Assembly: GCA_914767885.1 (NCBI GenBank)
Contig: CAJZBQ010000035.1
Location: 744,001 to 808,000, forward strand
Reading direction: 5' to 3'
Source: Blepharisma stoltei
Lineage: Eukaryota; Ciliophora; Heterotrichea; Heterotrichida; Blepharismidae
Length of the DNA: 64,000 nt
The position numbers and the translations under genes are program-made. A model generated the notes under the pieces. It ran no database searches. It was given only the letters and a program-made list of their open reading frames with translations, and was not told the DNA's origin. Below, in pieces: positions 11,747 to 22,346 of the stretch; position 1 is the stretch's first letter; every line of letters starts with the position of its first letter.

Positions 11747-12319
11747 TTATTCCAACTTCTTCGGATATATAACTTGTAGCATTTGGGACTCCAAAGCGAC
11801 AGCTGCCATATAGCAAATAGCTACCCAGCCAGTTAAGAAAATCCCAGCAGGGCTTCTCCCCAATAGAGCATATCCAAAGAAAGTGCCTGTAGATCCCCAA
11901 TACATCGGGTCATTACAAACACTAAATGGGAAGCACGTTAATGGTCCATCAAATAGAGAAATTCCAAAATAATCTCCATAATAGGTTCCTACTATTCCTA
12001 ATCTGTAAACTGATGCACACACAAAGAATTGTCCAATCATTATTAAAGCGTATGAAGCCACATCAAGTGCAAAGCTGTCAATGTCCATTTGTGGCTCTTT
12101 CTCAATGGCCTCATGAAAAGCAAAACCGCGAACTAAATTTAGAGTGAAAATAATCGCTCCAAATAATGCTACGGCTGCCCTCTTGTGACCAAAGAATAAT
12201 TTGGATATTCCTTTAGTGTGGAATTCAAATCTGGCAATAATAGTCCAGAGGAATGGACTTAAAGCTGTAAACAGCATTGAGTTCAGCAAAGCAGGTTGGC
12301 TGTACTCGATCCACTCCAT
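11747..12319 (-). CDS. phosphatidylethanolamine N-methyltransferase (PEMT-like)
   Basis: 190 aa with four hydrophobic segments (about 9-28, 47-66, 85-105, 155-178), the size and topology of class I PEMT/Opi3 enzymes of the ER. The diagnostic region is present: YRLGIVGTYYGDYFG, then PFSVCNDPMYWGSTGTF and LLGRSPAGI, the SAM/phospholipid-binding motifs of the family (DNPMYWGS... SPTGL). It should methylate phosphatidylethanolamine or its mono/dimethyl forms to make phosphatidylcholine. Uninterrupted; divergent from the gene at 12659 across a 340-bp AT-rich spacer. The last acidic/Lys residues (YPKKLE) could serve as ER retention. Confidence 0.85.
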   Translation of the reverse strand: MEWIEYSQPALLNSMLFTALSPFLWTIIARFEFHTKGISKLFFGHKRAAVALFGAIIFTLNLVRGFAFHEAIEKEPQMDIDSFALDVASYALIMIGQFFVCASVYRLGIVGTYYGDYFGISLFDGPLTCFPFSVCNDPMYWGSTGTFFGYALLGRSPAGIFLTGWVAICYMAAVALESQMLQVIYPKKLE

Positions 12320-12658
12320 ATTTTATAAACATGTGGGGAATTAGGTGAATTATTAGCTATTTAAAGCTTATTTAGGATATATATGCAAAATAATGAATAT
12401 AGAAAGATCAATTTTTATATCAAGGGTATTTTTATATGATTATTTTAACTATGGAACATTCTAGATTTTCATATAAATTCATTTATATAGCATAGAAATG
12501 GCTTTAAATATAATGATATATAGTAATTTTATGTTCATTTTATTGAATTTATATAGAACTTATATAATCTATAATCTTTTTGCTTTATTATTTTAATTTT
12601 CTTGGCTTCAATTTAAAATACTTTTATGAAAAGAAAGGTATAATCTTAATTTTATATA

Positions 12659-13243
12659 ATGTGGTGGCTTGCTATTTTAATCGTCGTCGAAGCATCTCCT
12701 AGTGAGGACGCAGTCAATTATTTAAACGAAGTCTATAAGCTGAAAGTCACCGGCGGGAACGAAAGCTTGTTCATTTGGGCAGAATCTCTTTCAGAAGAGC
12801 ACATCGACGATATTTACAATTCCATAATCGTCCTCAACAACACCCTTACCCTCGGGCTTGAGCTACATTATCTTCAATTCTCCTTCCTCGACAATTCCTC
12901 AGCTATCCACCTAATCCAGCACCAAAACCCTGACTACACAAAAATTTTGGAACCAAAATCAGAAGAAATCACGTCAAAGTTTCTCAAAGAAATATCAGGA
13001 CATCCACATGGAGTTACCCTACAAAGCTCAAAAACCCAAACAATTGAGCACGGGGATAAGACTTTTGCAATAAATGAAAATATTTTGACAGCAGAAAAAT
13101 CAACATATAAATTTTACATAATTTCGAATTCCACGTCAAAAGTAAGCACTTATCATTGGCAAGTTTATGGAGTTACTACAAAATCTAGTGAGACAAGCAA
13201 TACAAAACTTATCATCACTGTGGTTTTCACTTTTATTATATAG
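12659..13243 (+). CDS. secreted, probably GPI-anchored surface protein
   Basis: 194 aa. The N-terminus is hydrophobic (MWWLAILIVVEAS), consistent with a signal peptide cleaved near residue 13. There are several N-glycosylation sequons (NNT, NSS, NST) and no cysteine-rich repeat. The last 13 residues are hydrophobic (LIITVVFTFII) after a Ser/Thr/Asn-rich stretch, the pattern of a GPI-anchor signal. No family recognised. No intron or insert. Confidence 0.75.
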   Translation: MWWLAILIVVEASPSEDAVNYLNEVYKLKVTGGNESLFIWAESLSEEHIDDIYNSIIVLNNTLTLGLELHYLQFSFLDNSSAIHLIQHQNPDYTKILEPKSEEITSKFLKEISGHPHGVTLQSSKTQTIEHGDKTFAINENILTAEKSTYKFYIISNSTSKVSTYHWQVYGVTTKSSETSNTKLIITVVFTFII

Positions 13244-13270
13244 AAGTTTCCTATGTTTGGCGCTGTAAGG

Positions 13271-13414
13271 CCGATAAATTCTGATCGGAATTTATCGGTA
13301 GGTTGCACCAAATCAATGCCTTGGTCGGACCAAAAAGCGGTTTGGTCCGACGAACTTGGAAAGCTCCTGGGAAAATGTCTGCGCTTTTAGCGCTATATAG
13401 AGGAAACCTCTATA
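13271..13414. repeat. chain of four perfect short hairpins
   Basis: Four hairpins in 144 bp: CCGATAAATTC/GAATTTATCGG (13271-13298), GTCGGACCAAA/TTTGGTCCGAC (13324-13351), GCGCT/AGCGC (13381-13393) and TATAGAGG/CCTCTATA (13396-13414). The last two words also occur in the arms of the palindrome at 33016-33251. Either a degenerate foldback element or a structured transcript; no ORF. Confidence 0.55.
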
Positions 13415-13583
13415 ACAAGCTCATTGACTGTACTGGGAGTCTGCTATTATTGGAAGAAAAATAAGTCTTTTCCATTTTTACAAATGAAGGATGAGGTAAG
13501 CGCTCCACAAGCGAAGCTACAGTTATAATTAAGATCTAAGTAATTATACAAAGCCCTTAAAATTAAAGTGATAAATGCTTGCT

Positions 13584-15838
13584 TTATTTACCTCTTGGCC
13601 TTTTTTGAGGTAAATTTCTGGCAGGAGTCAGATCGATTTCGTAATCTTTTAACCATATATTAGCCTTTCGTTCCCTTTTTGGGTATTTTTTGTCAGGCAT
13701 TGGATTGGTATACTTTGGAGAAGTCTTGTGAGTAATTGTGCTTGAAGTTTTTGCAGGCTTAGGGGCATCTTTTCTTGCTTTAGAAGGCTGTAAATCAGGG
13801 TTATTAGTGGCTTTAGGAGGTTTTCTTGGAACCTTTGTAGATGGACTAATAGGAGATTTTTTCGCTTGAGGAGTTTTTGCTGGGGATTCAGCTATAGGTA
13901 TATTGTTTTCTAACAATTGATTAGTGTTATTGCTATTTCTTGCCGCTCTGCTTGCTTTTCTAGTTATCTTAGGTGCAGGGGAAGCTGGGATAGAGGCTTT
14001 CGCGTTATTTTTGGGTTTATTTTGAGGGCCAGCTAGTTTAGGTGTTATCAAAGAACTTCTCGTTGAAACTACTTTACTAGCCTTACCATCTTTAATTTTA
14101 CGTTGTCTTGTGGGTGTTTTGCTTGGTATAACTCTAACACTCTTATCTTCATCAATTCTCCTTAGTTTTGCTGGAGCACTATCTTTATAATCCTTTATAA
14201 TTAATATGTCGTGGCAATGAAATATGTATTTTGATGGCGACGCACTACTTTGGGCGCCAAAATGGCTTCATAGCCTAAACAAAGGTTCAGGTCCTTTAAT
14301 TCTAACCTTAGCTTGCCTAGAGAGGCTGTATGGGGTTGGTAAACCTTGGGAGCCAGCTAGTCCATTTCAATCCAGGTTTTAGTTATCCGGATGGTTTTTG
14401 AGCTGTAGTTTCTTTCCCTGGTTCTTTTCCTTGATTTCACACTTTTTCGAGATAGTCGACAGGGAGGCATCGGCTAACCTTTACTCTATAGTACCCGCAA
14501 GACGTAAAGCAAGAGTTTTTCTAACCCGTTGAGACTCAGGGATATCGGCGCAAGTCCCAGGCCCAGAAGCAGGCTGCCGCTGAGACAGTGCTCAGGCGAC
14601 TGAATTCCTCTGGCAAGCAGATTCAGTAGCCACAAGTATGCAGATGCATCAAATCTGAAAGTCTTTAAGCCATTTATGTTAAATTAGTTAAGTTAAGTTT
14701 TATCCTTTAGTAGGCTCTTGCTCAAGAATATATTGACACCTTTGTTTACTCTTTCACCTGAAGAGTATTGATTAATAATATTTTTGAGTTCCCATCTTCC
14801 TCTCTCAATCTCTTCTATTTTAAATAAATCAGAAAAATCTTTTTTGGTATTGGCAGAATCAAATTTTGTTGGAGCACGCATGAAGACCTTACTCCCCCTC
14901 CGTAAGCGAACAAAACCATTGGAAAAAATTTTTTTTTTCTTCCAAAAGCCAACTTCCATGAGTGAGCAAAAAATTTTTATGAAAAACTATATATTAGTGA
15001 TAATAATTATAACGAAATCTCGAACTAATTCTGTTTAATTTAAACAGCTTGTATTTTAAAACATAAATTTTACAAATTAAATATTATTTGCATCATAATT
15101 TTTGCGAATTTTTTTAATTTCAAAAATAATTTTATTATAAGATTTATAAAATTTATATTAAAAATTAACCCATCGAAAGCAAACAATTATTTTAGCCCAC
15201 GGAGGGGGGTTAGCAAAAAATATCAAATACACCCCACAATCAAATAGATTTTCTTGCTGCGGCACTCTTACTGCTATCAATGGTACTTCCTTTTCTGGAA
15301 TTTCACAGTAATCTTCATTATTAAGAGTTGCCCATGCATTTGCTATAAAATACCTCACATTCTCTCCAAGATCTTCTTCTATAATATTCAACGAATCAAA
15401 CAGCAAAATCTGGGGCCTCTTTTGCTTTCCTTTTCTATTTTTTAAGAAAATGCATTTTGGATAGCAAACTACAAGTAACACCCAATGATTATTAATGGCT
15501 AAAGGGATAACCCAATAATCCTTATCAAAAATTTCTTTTTCATTAACCCACTTAGCGATCTTTTCATACCCATCATTTTCCAGCGTTTTGTAAAAAAAGC
15601 TATTGAAGACGTGAATACTTTTTCTTTCACTTTCATTGAGAAAGTACAATAGAAAGAAGTCAACTACGTTATCATTTAAATACTGTTTAGGATTAAGTCT
15701 AGAGTAGTCTGATTCTTTTATTGGAATGCAAGATTTTATTTTGTATGTCATGATTACAGGGTCATTGCTGTAGTTGCAGATATTTTCTTTTTCAGAGTCG
15801 TCACTGCTTGAGTCTATTTCAAAGACTTCTATATCCAT
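13584..15838 (-). CDS. Ulp1/SENP-type SUMO protease (C48), two inserts
   Basis: 473 aa after removing the MITE (14892-15209 plus one TTA) and the retroposon (14197-14701 plus one 8-bp repeat); the remaining length is 1,422 nt. The catalytic triad of C48 proteases is visible: H118 in NNHWVLLVV, D148 in LLFDSL, C201 in NLFDCGVYL, with the oxyanion Gln in PQQ. The N-terminus is short and acidic. After the protease fold comes a 200-residue Lys/Pro/Ala-rich basic tail, unusual for the family and suggesting chromatin or RNA association. It would process SUMO precursors or remove SUMO from targets. Start chosen at the first in-frame ATG (15838). Confidence 0.88.
14197..14701 (-). mobile_element. retroposon-like insert in the SUMO protease exon
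   Basis: 505 bp, flanked by ATCCTTTA (14190-14197 and 14702-14709). The minus-strand start, TTTAACATAAATGGC, resembles other copies. Removal joins ...SLLKD and YKDSAPAKL in frame. The duplication contains TA. Confidence 0.7.
14892..15209. mobile_element. MITE family A in the SUMO protease exon
   Basis: Flanked by TTA (14889-14891, 15210-15212). Left end CTCCCCCTCCGTAAGCGAACAAAA repeated once, right end GGAGGGGGG; body matches family A. Excision gives GVYLIFFAKVFMRAP in frame, directly behind the catalytic Cys. Confidence 0.85.
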
Positions 15839-17140
15839 GTTTAATAATTTTATTGAAGTGTTATTTTGTGAGTGTAAAGCCAATGCATTTATGGATTAAG
15901 AAATTAAATTTAAGGTAGTTTAGGCTTATTGCTTATTTATTAAAGTTTGTAAGTAAAACATTTGATTTTTGTTTTATTCAACAGAGAAGTGGCAATTTTT
16001 TATAAAATTAGATTGTCTTGTATTATTTGTGTAATATTACCTTGGATAATCGATTTTTTTGATTATAGTCCATTGACTATTTTAAGACAACTGCATTTTA
16101 TATCATTCTTGCTAACTTCCCCCTCCGTTTGCGAACAAAACAATTTTGTCCGCTCCGGAGGAGAGTTAATCTTTTTTTTTAAAAAAATTTATATATAATT
16201 TTATAATAAATTTTGTTTTTCAAAATTTAAAAAAATTTAAAAATTTGTAAAAATTGAGAAGTTAATTTAATTTGTAAAATGTATGCTTTACAATTGTTTA
16301 AAATAAAACAGAATTAGCGAGAGATTACATTATAATAATTATCACTTATATATCAAAAATTTTTTTCATAAAAAATTTTTGTTCGGTCATGGATGTGGGT
16401 CTTTGGGCAAAAAATAGGGATTTTTCCTATGGTTTTGTTCGCTCACGGAGGGGGTAAGCAAGTTCCAAAACCCAATAAACATTTCAAATTCGTAATTAAA
16501 CTGCACTAAAAATTTCACGCGCGCACTTAGCAGGACTATTATCTGCAGCCTATATATAGGATAAAAATTATTTTCAGCCTGCTTTAAAAATTGCCTCAAA
16601 AATTAAAAATTTGCTTTTGAGCAATTAAGCATAATGAAAAATTATGACCTCAACAATGAAAAACCCTGCTGCAAAATTTATCAAAAATTAATAAAAGTAA
16701 AGCCATATCAGCTCGATTATTATTTGTTCATCTGAGTCCATATTAGCTTATTATAATTTTAATGGTGATGATCACTACGCTGGAATTACCAACTGCATCC
16801 AGATGAAAACTAGATCGCTAACTGATTTTTATAGAGCTCTAAATGATGACAACTGTTCAGTTCTGCTTCAGAATCTTGACGACATTTACTGTCCTGAACA
16901 ATTTTATTCATTTACCTTGATGACTTCTCTAGAATTACTGTCCTTGACGACATTCCTCGTTACTGACTTCATATAACTTTATACTGATGACAAAACTTGC
17001 CCTCTTCTGATTCATTGATGAATCTTTTTATCACCAAGATCTCTGACTTTATAAATTTCTTAATTTTCTATTAAATATTGAGAACTGCTCAAGCTGTGTG
17101 AGCATTGAGTAAAACAAATTAAATTAAATTATCAAATATT
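15839..17140. other. spacer with one MITE; no gene recognised
   Basis: Apart from the MITE at 16116-16454 I see only short frames without ATG starts. 16680-17060 holds imperfectly repeated words (CTTGACGACATT twice, ACTGTCC twice). Confidence 0.45.
16116..16454. mobile_element. MITE family A
   Basis: Flanked by TAA (16113-16115, 16455-16457). Hairpin end at left, direct-repeat end at right (GTTCGGTCATGGATG and GTTCGCTCACGGAGG). Somewhat diverged from the consensus. Confidence 0.8.
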
Positions 17141-17143
17141 CGA

Positions 17144-18682
17144 CTAGTAGCTGATGTGAGGCATTTCCCATTTTTCTTGACTTTTAATGCATTCCTGTAT
17201 CATTTTTCTGTAGTCTGCTTCAGAAAGCATATAATCCCCCCTCGGTTTCTCAGGCAATTTTACCATTTTGACCTTCTTATTCTTAAGGAAAGCAGTGGCT
17301 TCTCTTTTGTATTTTATTTTTTCTTCCTGCTCCATAAGTTCTCTGCATTTTATTTTCCATTCTTTTAGTTTTTCAATATATTCTTTTGCTCTTTGCCTTA
17401 AAAGATTTTTAATACATTGTTCTTTAACGTTGTCAGGGATTGTAGATTTCCCGAAAATCGCTTTTGAATCTATTGGTTTTTTTAGCTCATTATTCTGTAA
17501 AGCATGCCTTTTTACTTGTAACTCTCTGAATATTTTATATTCAGCTTTATTTCACATGACTATTTTAAAAGTCATTGAAGTTTTTTTCTCAAATAATAAG
17601 TGCTTTATTGTTCTTTGGAGAAATGTGATTTTTGTTTTTCACTGGGCGAGAAGCCGGAAAAGCATATCTTTTGTAGCAGCACGTTCAATTATATCGATAA
17701 TTCTGCTTTTATACACAATTTTCTGTGATTTGTGCCATTCTCTTACAGGTTTCACAAGCTTTTCTAGACATCTTTTTGCATTTCTAATTTTTAATAGTTT
17801 GTGTAGCCGTTTAAACTTTCCAATGCTCCAGCAAAGCACATAAAGCCTCTTCAAAACCCCTTCTGACCTTATATGCAAATCAGTTCTCTCTACCATTCTA
17901 TGATACCCAATAGACTGTCAGCTGCACACAATCCAAAAAATAACCCACCCTTTAGCAATTTTATCAATTTCTTCCCTTCTCACTTTATATTCAAATTTCC
18001 TTTGTTTCGCGTCTAATTTTAGCTGTGTATCTATCCTCTTTTGAAAAATCAAAAGCTCTTTTTTCTTCTTCGCTTCCAAGATTTTTGTGTTTTCAATCTG
18101 AGACTTCAGCTTGATAAGCTTTTCTTTATTATCAGGCAGGTATTTTTCCATTTCTTTGTTTTCTAATAAAATAGCTTGAATTCGTCTTCTCTGTTCTATT
18201 TCGTCAATTTCAAGTGGAGGTGAAGCTAGCTCATTTCTTTTGAATCTAGAAGTGGTGCTAAACTGAAACGACTGCCCTCCTAAAGTGCTTAATGAAACAT
18301 TATAGCAGCCTGGGCCGAGTTTTGTACTTGTGCTGCCTGGAGTCATGGAAAATCTTCTTGTTTCAAAAAGATCAGAATACTCGTTAAGCAATTTTTCTAT
18401 CATTGCTCTGTTCTATATAAAAGTTACAGGCTTTTTGGTATCTTTAGGCAAAAGTTGTTCAGATTTTACTCGGGGATGGGAAAATCGATTTGTTTGTGTA
18501 AATGCGGCTTGGAGGTCGGTATATGAGTCGCTTGGAGTTATATCAATTGAAAATTTTTTTCTCTGGGTAATACTTGATTTTAAAATTGGTAGGTCTGCAG
18601 TTTTTCTTGATGAAAGAGTAGAAGAAGAGGCTGGTGGAGAGTTAATTAAGACTGAAGGCAATGAAGCTTTCCTTGAGTGCAT
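17144..18682 (-). CDS. PG-rich (SHIPPO/STPGR-like) ciliary coiled-coil protein
   Basis: 507 aa after splicing a 15-nt intron (18413-18427); two in-frame TGA read as Trp. The N-terminal third is Ser/Pro-rich; about residue 110 has STSTKLGPGCYN, resembling the P-G-P-G-x-Y repeat of sperm-tail/axonemal proteins. The middle is a charged coiled coil (EIEQRRRIQAILLENKEMEKY onward), and the C-terminal part is basic with KRLEK-type helices. A microtubule- or axoneme-associated role is inferred, not shown. The start ATG at 18682 follows an AT-rich leader. Confidence 0.7.
18413..18427 (-). other. 15-nt intron
   Basis: GTAACTTTTATATAG; removal joins ...DTKKP and NRAMIEKLL in frame and deletes an in-frame TAG. 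Confidence 0.85.
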
Positions 18683-18827
18683 TAAGATGATATTAATAGT
18701 ATATATTATTATTATTAATCTATCTATCGCTGCATGAGCAGCATTTCTCTCTTTTTAATAGTATATATATTAATTTTTATTTTTTGAAATTTTAAGTCAG
18801 ATATTTTTATGATTTATATTATAATAA

Positions 18828-21220
18828 TTATTTTCTTAAGGACTCCCTAAGCTGATAAGCTCGCTTCTTCAGCTCTTCAAAACTATCTTGCTCTTTATTA
18901 ATATGAGACTTCTTTGAAGTTGATGATACTGAGTACTCCATTGTTTCATCGCCCATTTCAAGTTCATCAATAATACTCATCATTTTTGAATCAAGATAAT
19001 CAGTTTTATTATGATTTGATGAGCTGTTTAATTGAGAAATCGAGAACTTTGAACTGTCAGATTTTTCAATTTCTTCTACTAGTTGAAAGAAATTATCATC
19101 AAAAACTTTATCGTCTATAGCCCTATGATGATTTTTTTCTGGGTATTTTTGGGTATATCCAAGATCTTTGAGCTTGAAGCTTTGGCTTTTTTCGTCTTCA
19201 TGGGAGCTTTGTTTAGTTTTAAATGAGCTTGATTTAAGTTTGTCAGAAAATTTCTTTGAGTCTGTGAGATTTGATAAATGCATTTTACTAGAATCGTCAA
19301 GAGTATTTGTAAGGAGTGGGTTGTAGTACTTTGAATTTAGCTTATTTGATAGAGAGAATGATGAGCTTGGAGATTTAATTGAAGCTGAAAGAGAATTGAG
19401 CTTGCTGCTTATAGATTCTTTTGACTGGGATAATTTATCAATCGGTTTTAATTCATCACTTGTTAGAGGAGGCTCTTTTGATCTAGGCTCATAAATAGTG
19501 TTTTTTGGAGCAAATGATAGTTCTAGACCTTTTGATTCTGAGGCCTGAAATATTGCATTCTCTTTACTAGATTTTTCTGAAGCATTAGTATTTTCTTCTT
19601 TCATATGTGAGATATTTTTAACTCTTGTTTCTCCATTGATATTTTGTGGGATTGTCCATTAAATTATTATAGAAGCTCCCGGTCAGTATTGCTTTTTCAT
19701 GTCCCCTTGCTTTCACCACCTCCATGCTCGACTGTCTTATTCCACAGTCTAAGGCTTGCGTTGCTTCCTCCGAACAAGGCTACACTCACAACTCGAAGGT
19801 AAAGACATTGGGTCACCATACCGCACGTACGGGGATTCCCTTCTCCAAAATTCAAAAGTGAATTTTATGTTCAGACTATACCGAAATGTAGCTTATAGCT
19901 TAGGGGGAAACTCCTGGCATCGCGCTGGGAAAAAGCCCTATTGGACAAGTGAACGCCCTTTAGCCTTGCTGGGCCATTCCTTTTAAAGCCCTGCCCTAGA
20001 TGTGAGCCTGCGGTTGATCAGCCCGACATTGTGCTCTCTAATAGACCAAGTAAAATCCGGCCGGACATACTCTCCCTTCCACAAGGTCTCCAGACTTCCA
20101 TCTTGCTACCGGTGTTAAGAGGTTAAGTTGTTTCTCCACGCCATTTTTATCTGTCAATATTTTGTGGCATCATAACTTTTTCTTTACTTTTATTCTGAGC
20201 TTTTAGCCTCGTCTCATTTATTGACTCTGATTGTGTTTCTTGGCTTATTTTTTTCGCTATTTTTTCTCCCTGATTTTTAGTCTGTGTCTGTATTTCTTTA
20301 TCACAAACTGTTTGAATCAAAACACTATGATAATCTTTTGTAGAGCTTACTTCAATAGGAGATGTGGCTGTTTCTCTTAAAACCAATGTCTGCTGATGTT
20401 TAGAACTTAATATGCTTGATTTATTCGTAGGGCTAGATGGTATACGAGCATGCTGAATAATCTCATCAATTTTGCCAGGTTTATCCAAAATCTTATCTGC
20501 TTCTATACTTTGTGGGGAATCTTCATCATGACTGGGAAATAAAAATTTAGTGATAGGCGTTGCTTGATAAATCATTTCTCTAGTCAAACTTTGGTTAAAA
20601 GCTTGCGGAGAATTCGGAGTTTGGATTATTGAGGAAACTGAGATATGCTTGTATTTATTTAGCAGTTCTTCTGATTTTTCCAGCTGTGATTTTATAGTTT
20701 CTGCTTTTTCTTGTAGCTCTTTGTTAAGTTTTTTATATTTTTTTAATTCATTTTCTTTACGCTTTAACTCTTTAGCAGCCCGGAGTTCAGATTTAACTCT
20801 TTGGCTTTTTTCTAAAGCAGCTTTTTTAACGAGGAGCCCAATTTTAGTTTTGTCTTCAGCACAAAGATCTTTTATAGGGAATTCTTATGAATTGTCTTGC
20901 AAGGAAAGCAATTGAGACGGAAACTCTTCAGTTGGTTGGGCTAACTCAAATTGTAAAAACAACTGGAGAAAGGCTCATTTGCCAAATCTCCAGTTATTTT
21001 GACCAGGCTGAGTGGAAAACCAACTGGAAAATTTTCCTCTCCAATCGCTTGCCCTTGCAGGGCAAATCATACTAATTCCCTATAATCTAGCTTGTGTTGT
21101 ATCTGGGCGTGGAGAATTATTCAAGCTACTAGTTTTCATATTTTGGTTAACAATTTGTTGTGAGCTTGGCCTAGTCGTATTCAGCCCACTTCTGAGTTTC
21201 TTCGAAAGTAAATTATCCAT
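18828..21220 (-). CDS. coiled-coil / low-complexity protein, two inserts
   Basis: 554 aa after removing the retroposon (19650-20156 plus an 11-bp repeat) and the TA-bounded IES (20875-21084); 1,665 nt remain. ATG at 21220 starts MDNLLSKKLRSGLN. Residues about 45-130 are a strong coiled coil (LLVKKAALEKSQRVKSELR, then KKYKKLNKEL). The rest is Ser/Lys/Gln-rich and probably disordered, ending in a short charged helix (RAYQLRESLRK). No family recognised; a cytoskeletal or centrosomal role would only be a guess. Confidence 0.75.
19650..20156 (-). mobile_element. retroposon-like insert in a coding exon
   Basis: 507 bp, GC-rich, between two copies of ATATTTTGTGG (19639-19649, 20157-20167). Minus-strand start GACAGATAAAAATGGCGTGG. 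Excision of the element and one repeat joins ...MMPQNI to GETRV in frame. TA is part of the repeat. Confidence 0.8.
20875..21084. other. TA-bounded IES with long terminal inverted repeats
   Basis: 210 bp between TA dinucleotides. Its ends are inverted repeats (TAGGGAATTCTTATGAATTG against CAAATCATACTAATTCCCTA) that continue imperfectly for about 32 bp. Excision joins ...TTQARL and KDLCAEDK in frame and removes a TAG. Confidence 0.8.
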
Positions 21221-21230
21221 TTTAAATTAT

Positions 21231-21941
21231 TTAGCTATTTATGCTATTGTATTTTTCAATCATTTTTCGGATTTTATTTGCAGTCCATTGCCATGTGTTG
21301 ATTTTTATGTTCTTCGACATCGCTTTATAGTCGTCTCTATATTTCTTTATCATGCTTTCAATGATCTGTATTTCCCAATCTGCCAGTTTTTCTTTTGTAG
21401 GGACATGCTCACTTCCCCGATTTAAATTGAAACAAAAATTATTTTATTAAAAGCATGACAAATTTTGTTTTTTAATTTTTATGATAAATTAATTGATATC
21501 AAAAGTATTAAATTTACTTAAATAATATGCTAGTCGCATTTTAAATGACAAGTTATAAGTGAATTTCCCTTTTGGTTGGTGGCATTAAATTGGGTATTAA
21601 AGAAATTATTGTTTTTACCTATTAAAACAATAAATTTTTTTTTTAAATTTAAAAATAGGCCAATCTATTAATACCAATATTTGTCGAATATAAAAGGAAG
21701 AGAAGTCAGAGTTTTTTGTTAGAGCATTTAAAGCTTCTTTTTTAAACGGGGTATCAGTTGGAGTATCAATGCTTGTGCGGATCCCTAAACTTTCATAGTT
21801 AGCTTTTCCTGACTTTTCTGGGTCCCAAAATTCTTTAAGCTCTGGTGCTCCTTGGAAGTTTTTCTTTTTCTTTTGTGATCTACCGACTGTTTTGTGTTTT
21901 TTAAGAAGACCTCTGGATGCTCTTTTCTTAATTTTTGCCAT
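21231..21941 (-). CDS. NOP16: NOP16-like ribosome biogenesis protein, one IES
   Basis: About 154 aa after removal of an IES near 21425-21670. The N-terminus is basic (MAKIKKRASRGLLKKHK), then PELKEFWDPEKSGKANYESLG matches the NOP16 'lkehWD...NY..lGL' motif, and the C-terminal block KKYRDDYKAMSKNIKINTWQW matches the family signature of a dDYkaMarD-kiN-qqwT region. NOP16 is a nucleolar protein of 60S subunit assembly. The exact IES boundary is not fixed because several TA pairs keep the frame. Residues between WD and the C-terminal block are poorly conserved. Confidence 0.75.
21425..21670. other. IES in NOP16 (boundaries approximate)
   Basis: AT-rich non-coding block of about 246 bp between two coding halves of NOP16. 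TA pairs at 21423/21424 and 21669/21670 (or 21666, 21672) restore the frame. Confidence 0.6.
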
Positions 21942-22340
21942 GAATTATTATTGAATATTTACCAGACCAAGGAATTCTTAATGATTTCGAAGATACTTTT
22001 GGCTTAGGCATGCAAATTTAATGATTAGGTTTGCTTAAAGCTAAGGAATTAATGATTTTTCTACGACAATCATTTTTACTCTGCATAAATATTAGAGGAT
22101 GACAAATCTAGCTTTACTGAAGGTCAATATTTAACCTAAGAGGAAAATTATGATGTTAGAGAGGCGGGAGGCCATCCAAAGAGACGGCACTAAAGATCTC
22201 TATTCTTATTGCACATGCTCAGAGCTGCGCCATTTGGATTATAAGCTCCATTTTTACTCATAAGAAATCAAAAAATGGAAAAGGTTTTTGATTTAATTTT
22301 ATAAGTTGCTTTATTTTATGAAATTAAGGTAGACTTATTT
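21942..22340. other. spacer, no gene seen
   Basis: Shared 5' region of NOP16 and 3' region of the 4-TM gene. A GC-richer patch (22155-22260) may be a decayed insert. Confidence 0.4.
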
Positions 22341-22346
22341 TAATTT

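Noticed and set aside
13271-13414. tRNA or snRNA gene
   Set aside because: Hairpins are perfect and separate; no cloverleaf, anticodon arm or A/B box arrangement could be drawn.
16387-16599. Minus-strand coding frame continuing through the MITE at 16116
   Set aside because: No ATG, a TAA close upstream, and the extension after excision is only 20 codons; chance is likely.
17268-17843. 191-codon plus-strand ORF rich in Phe/Leu/Ser
   Set aside because: Antisense of the Lys/Glu-rich ciliary protein 17144-18682.
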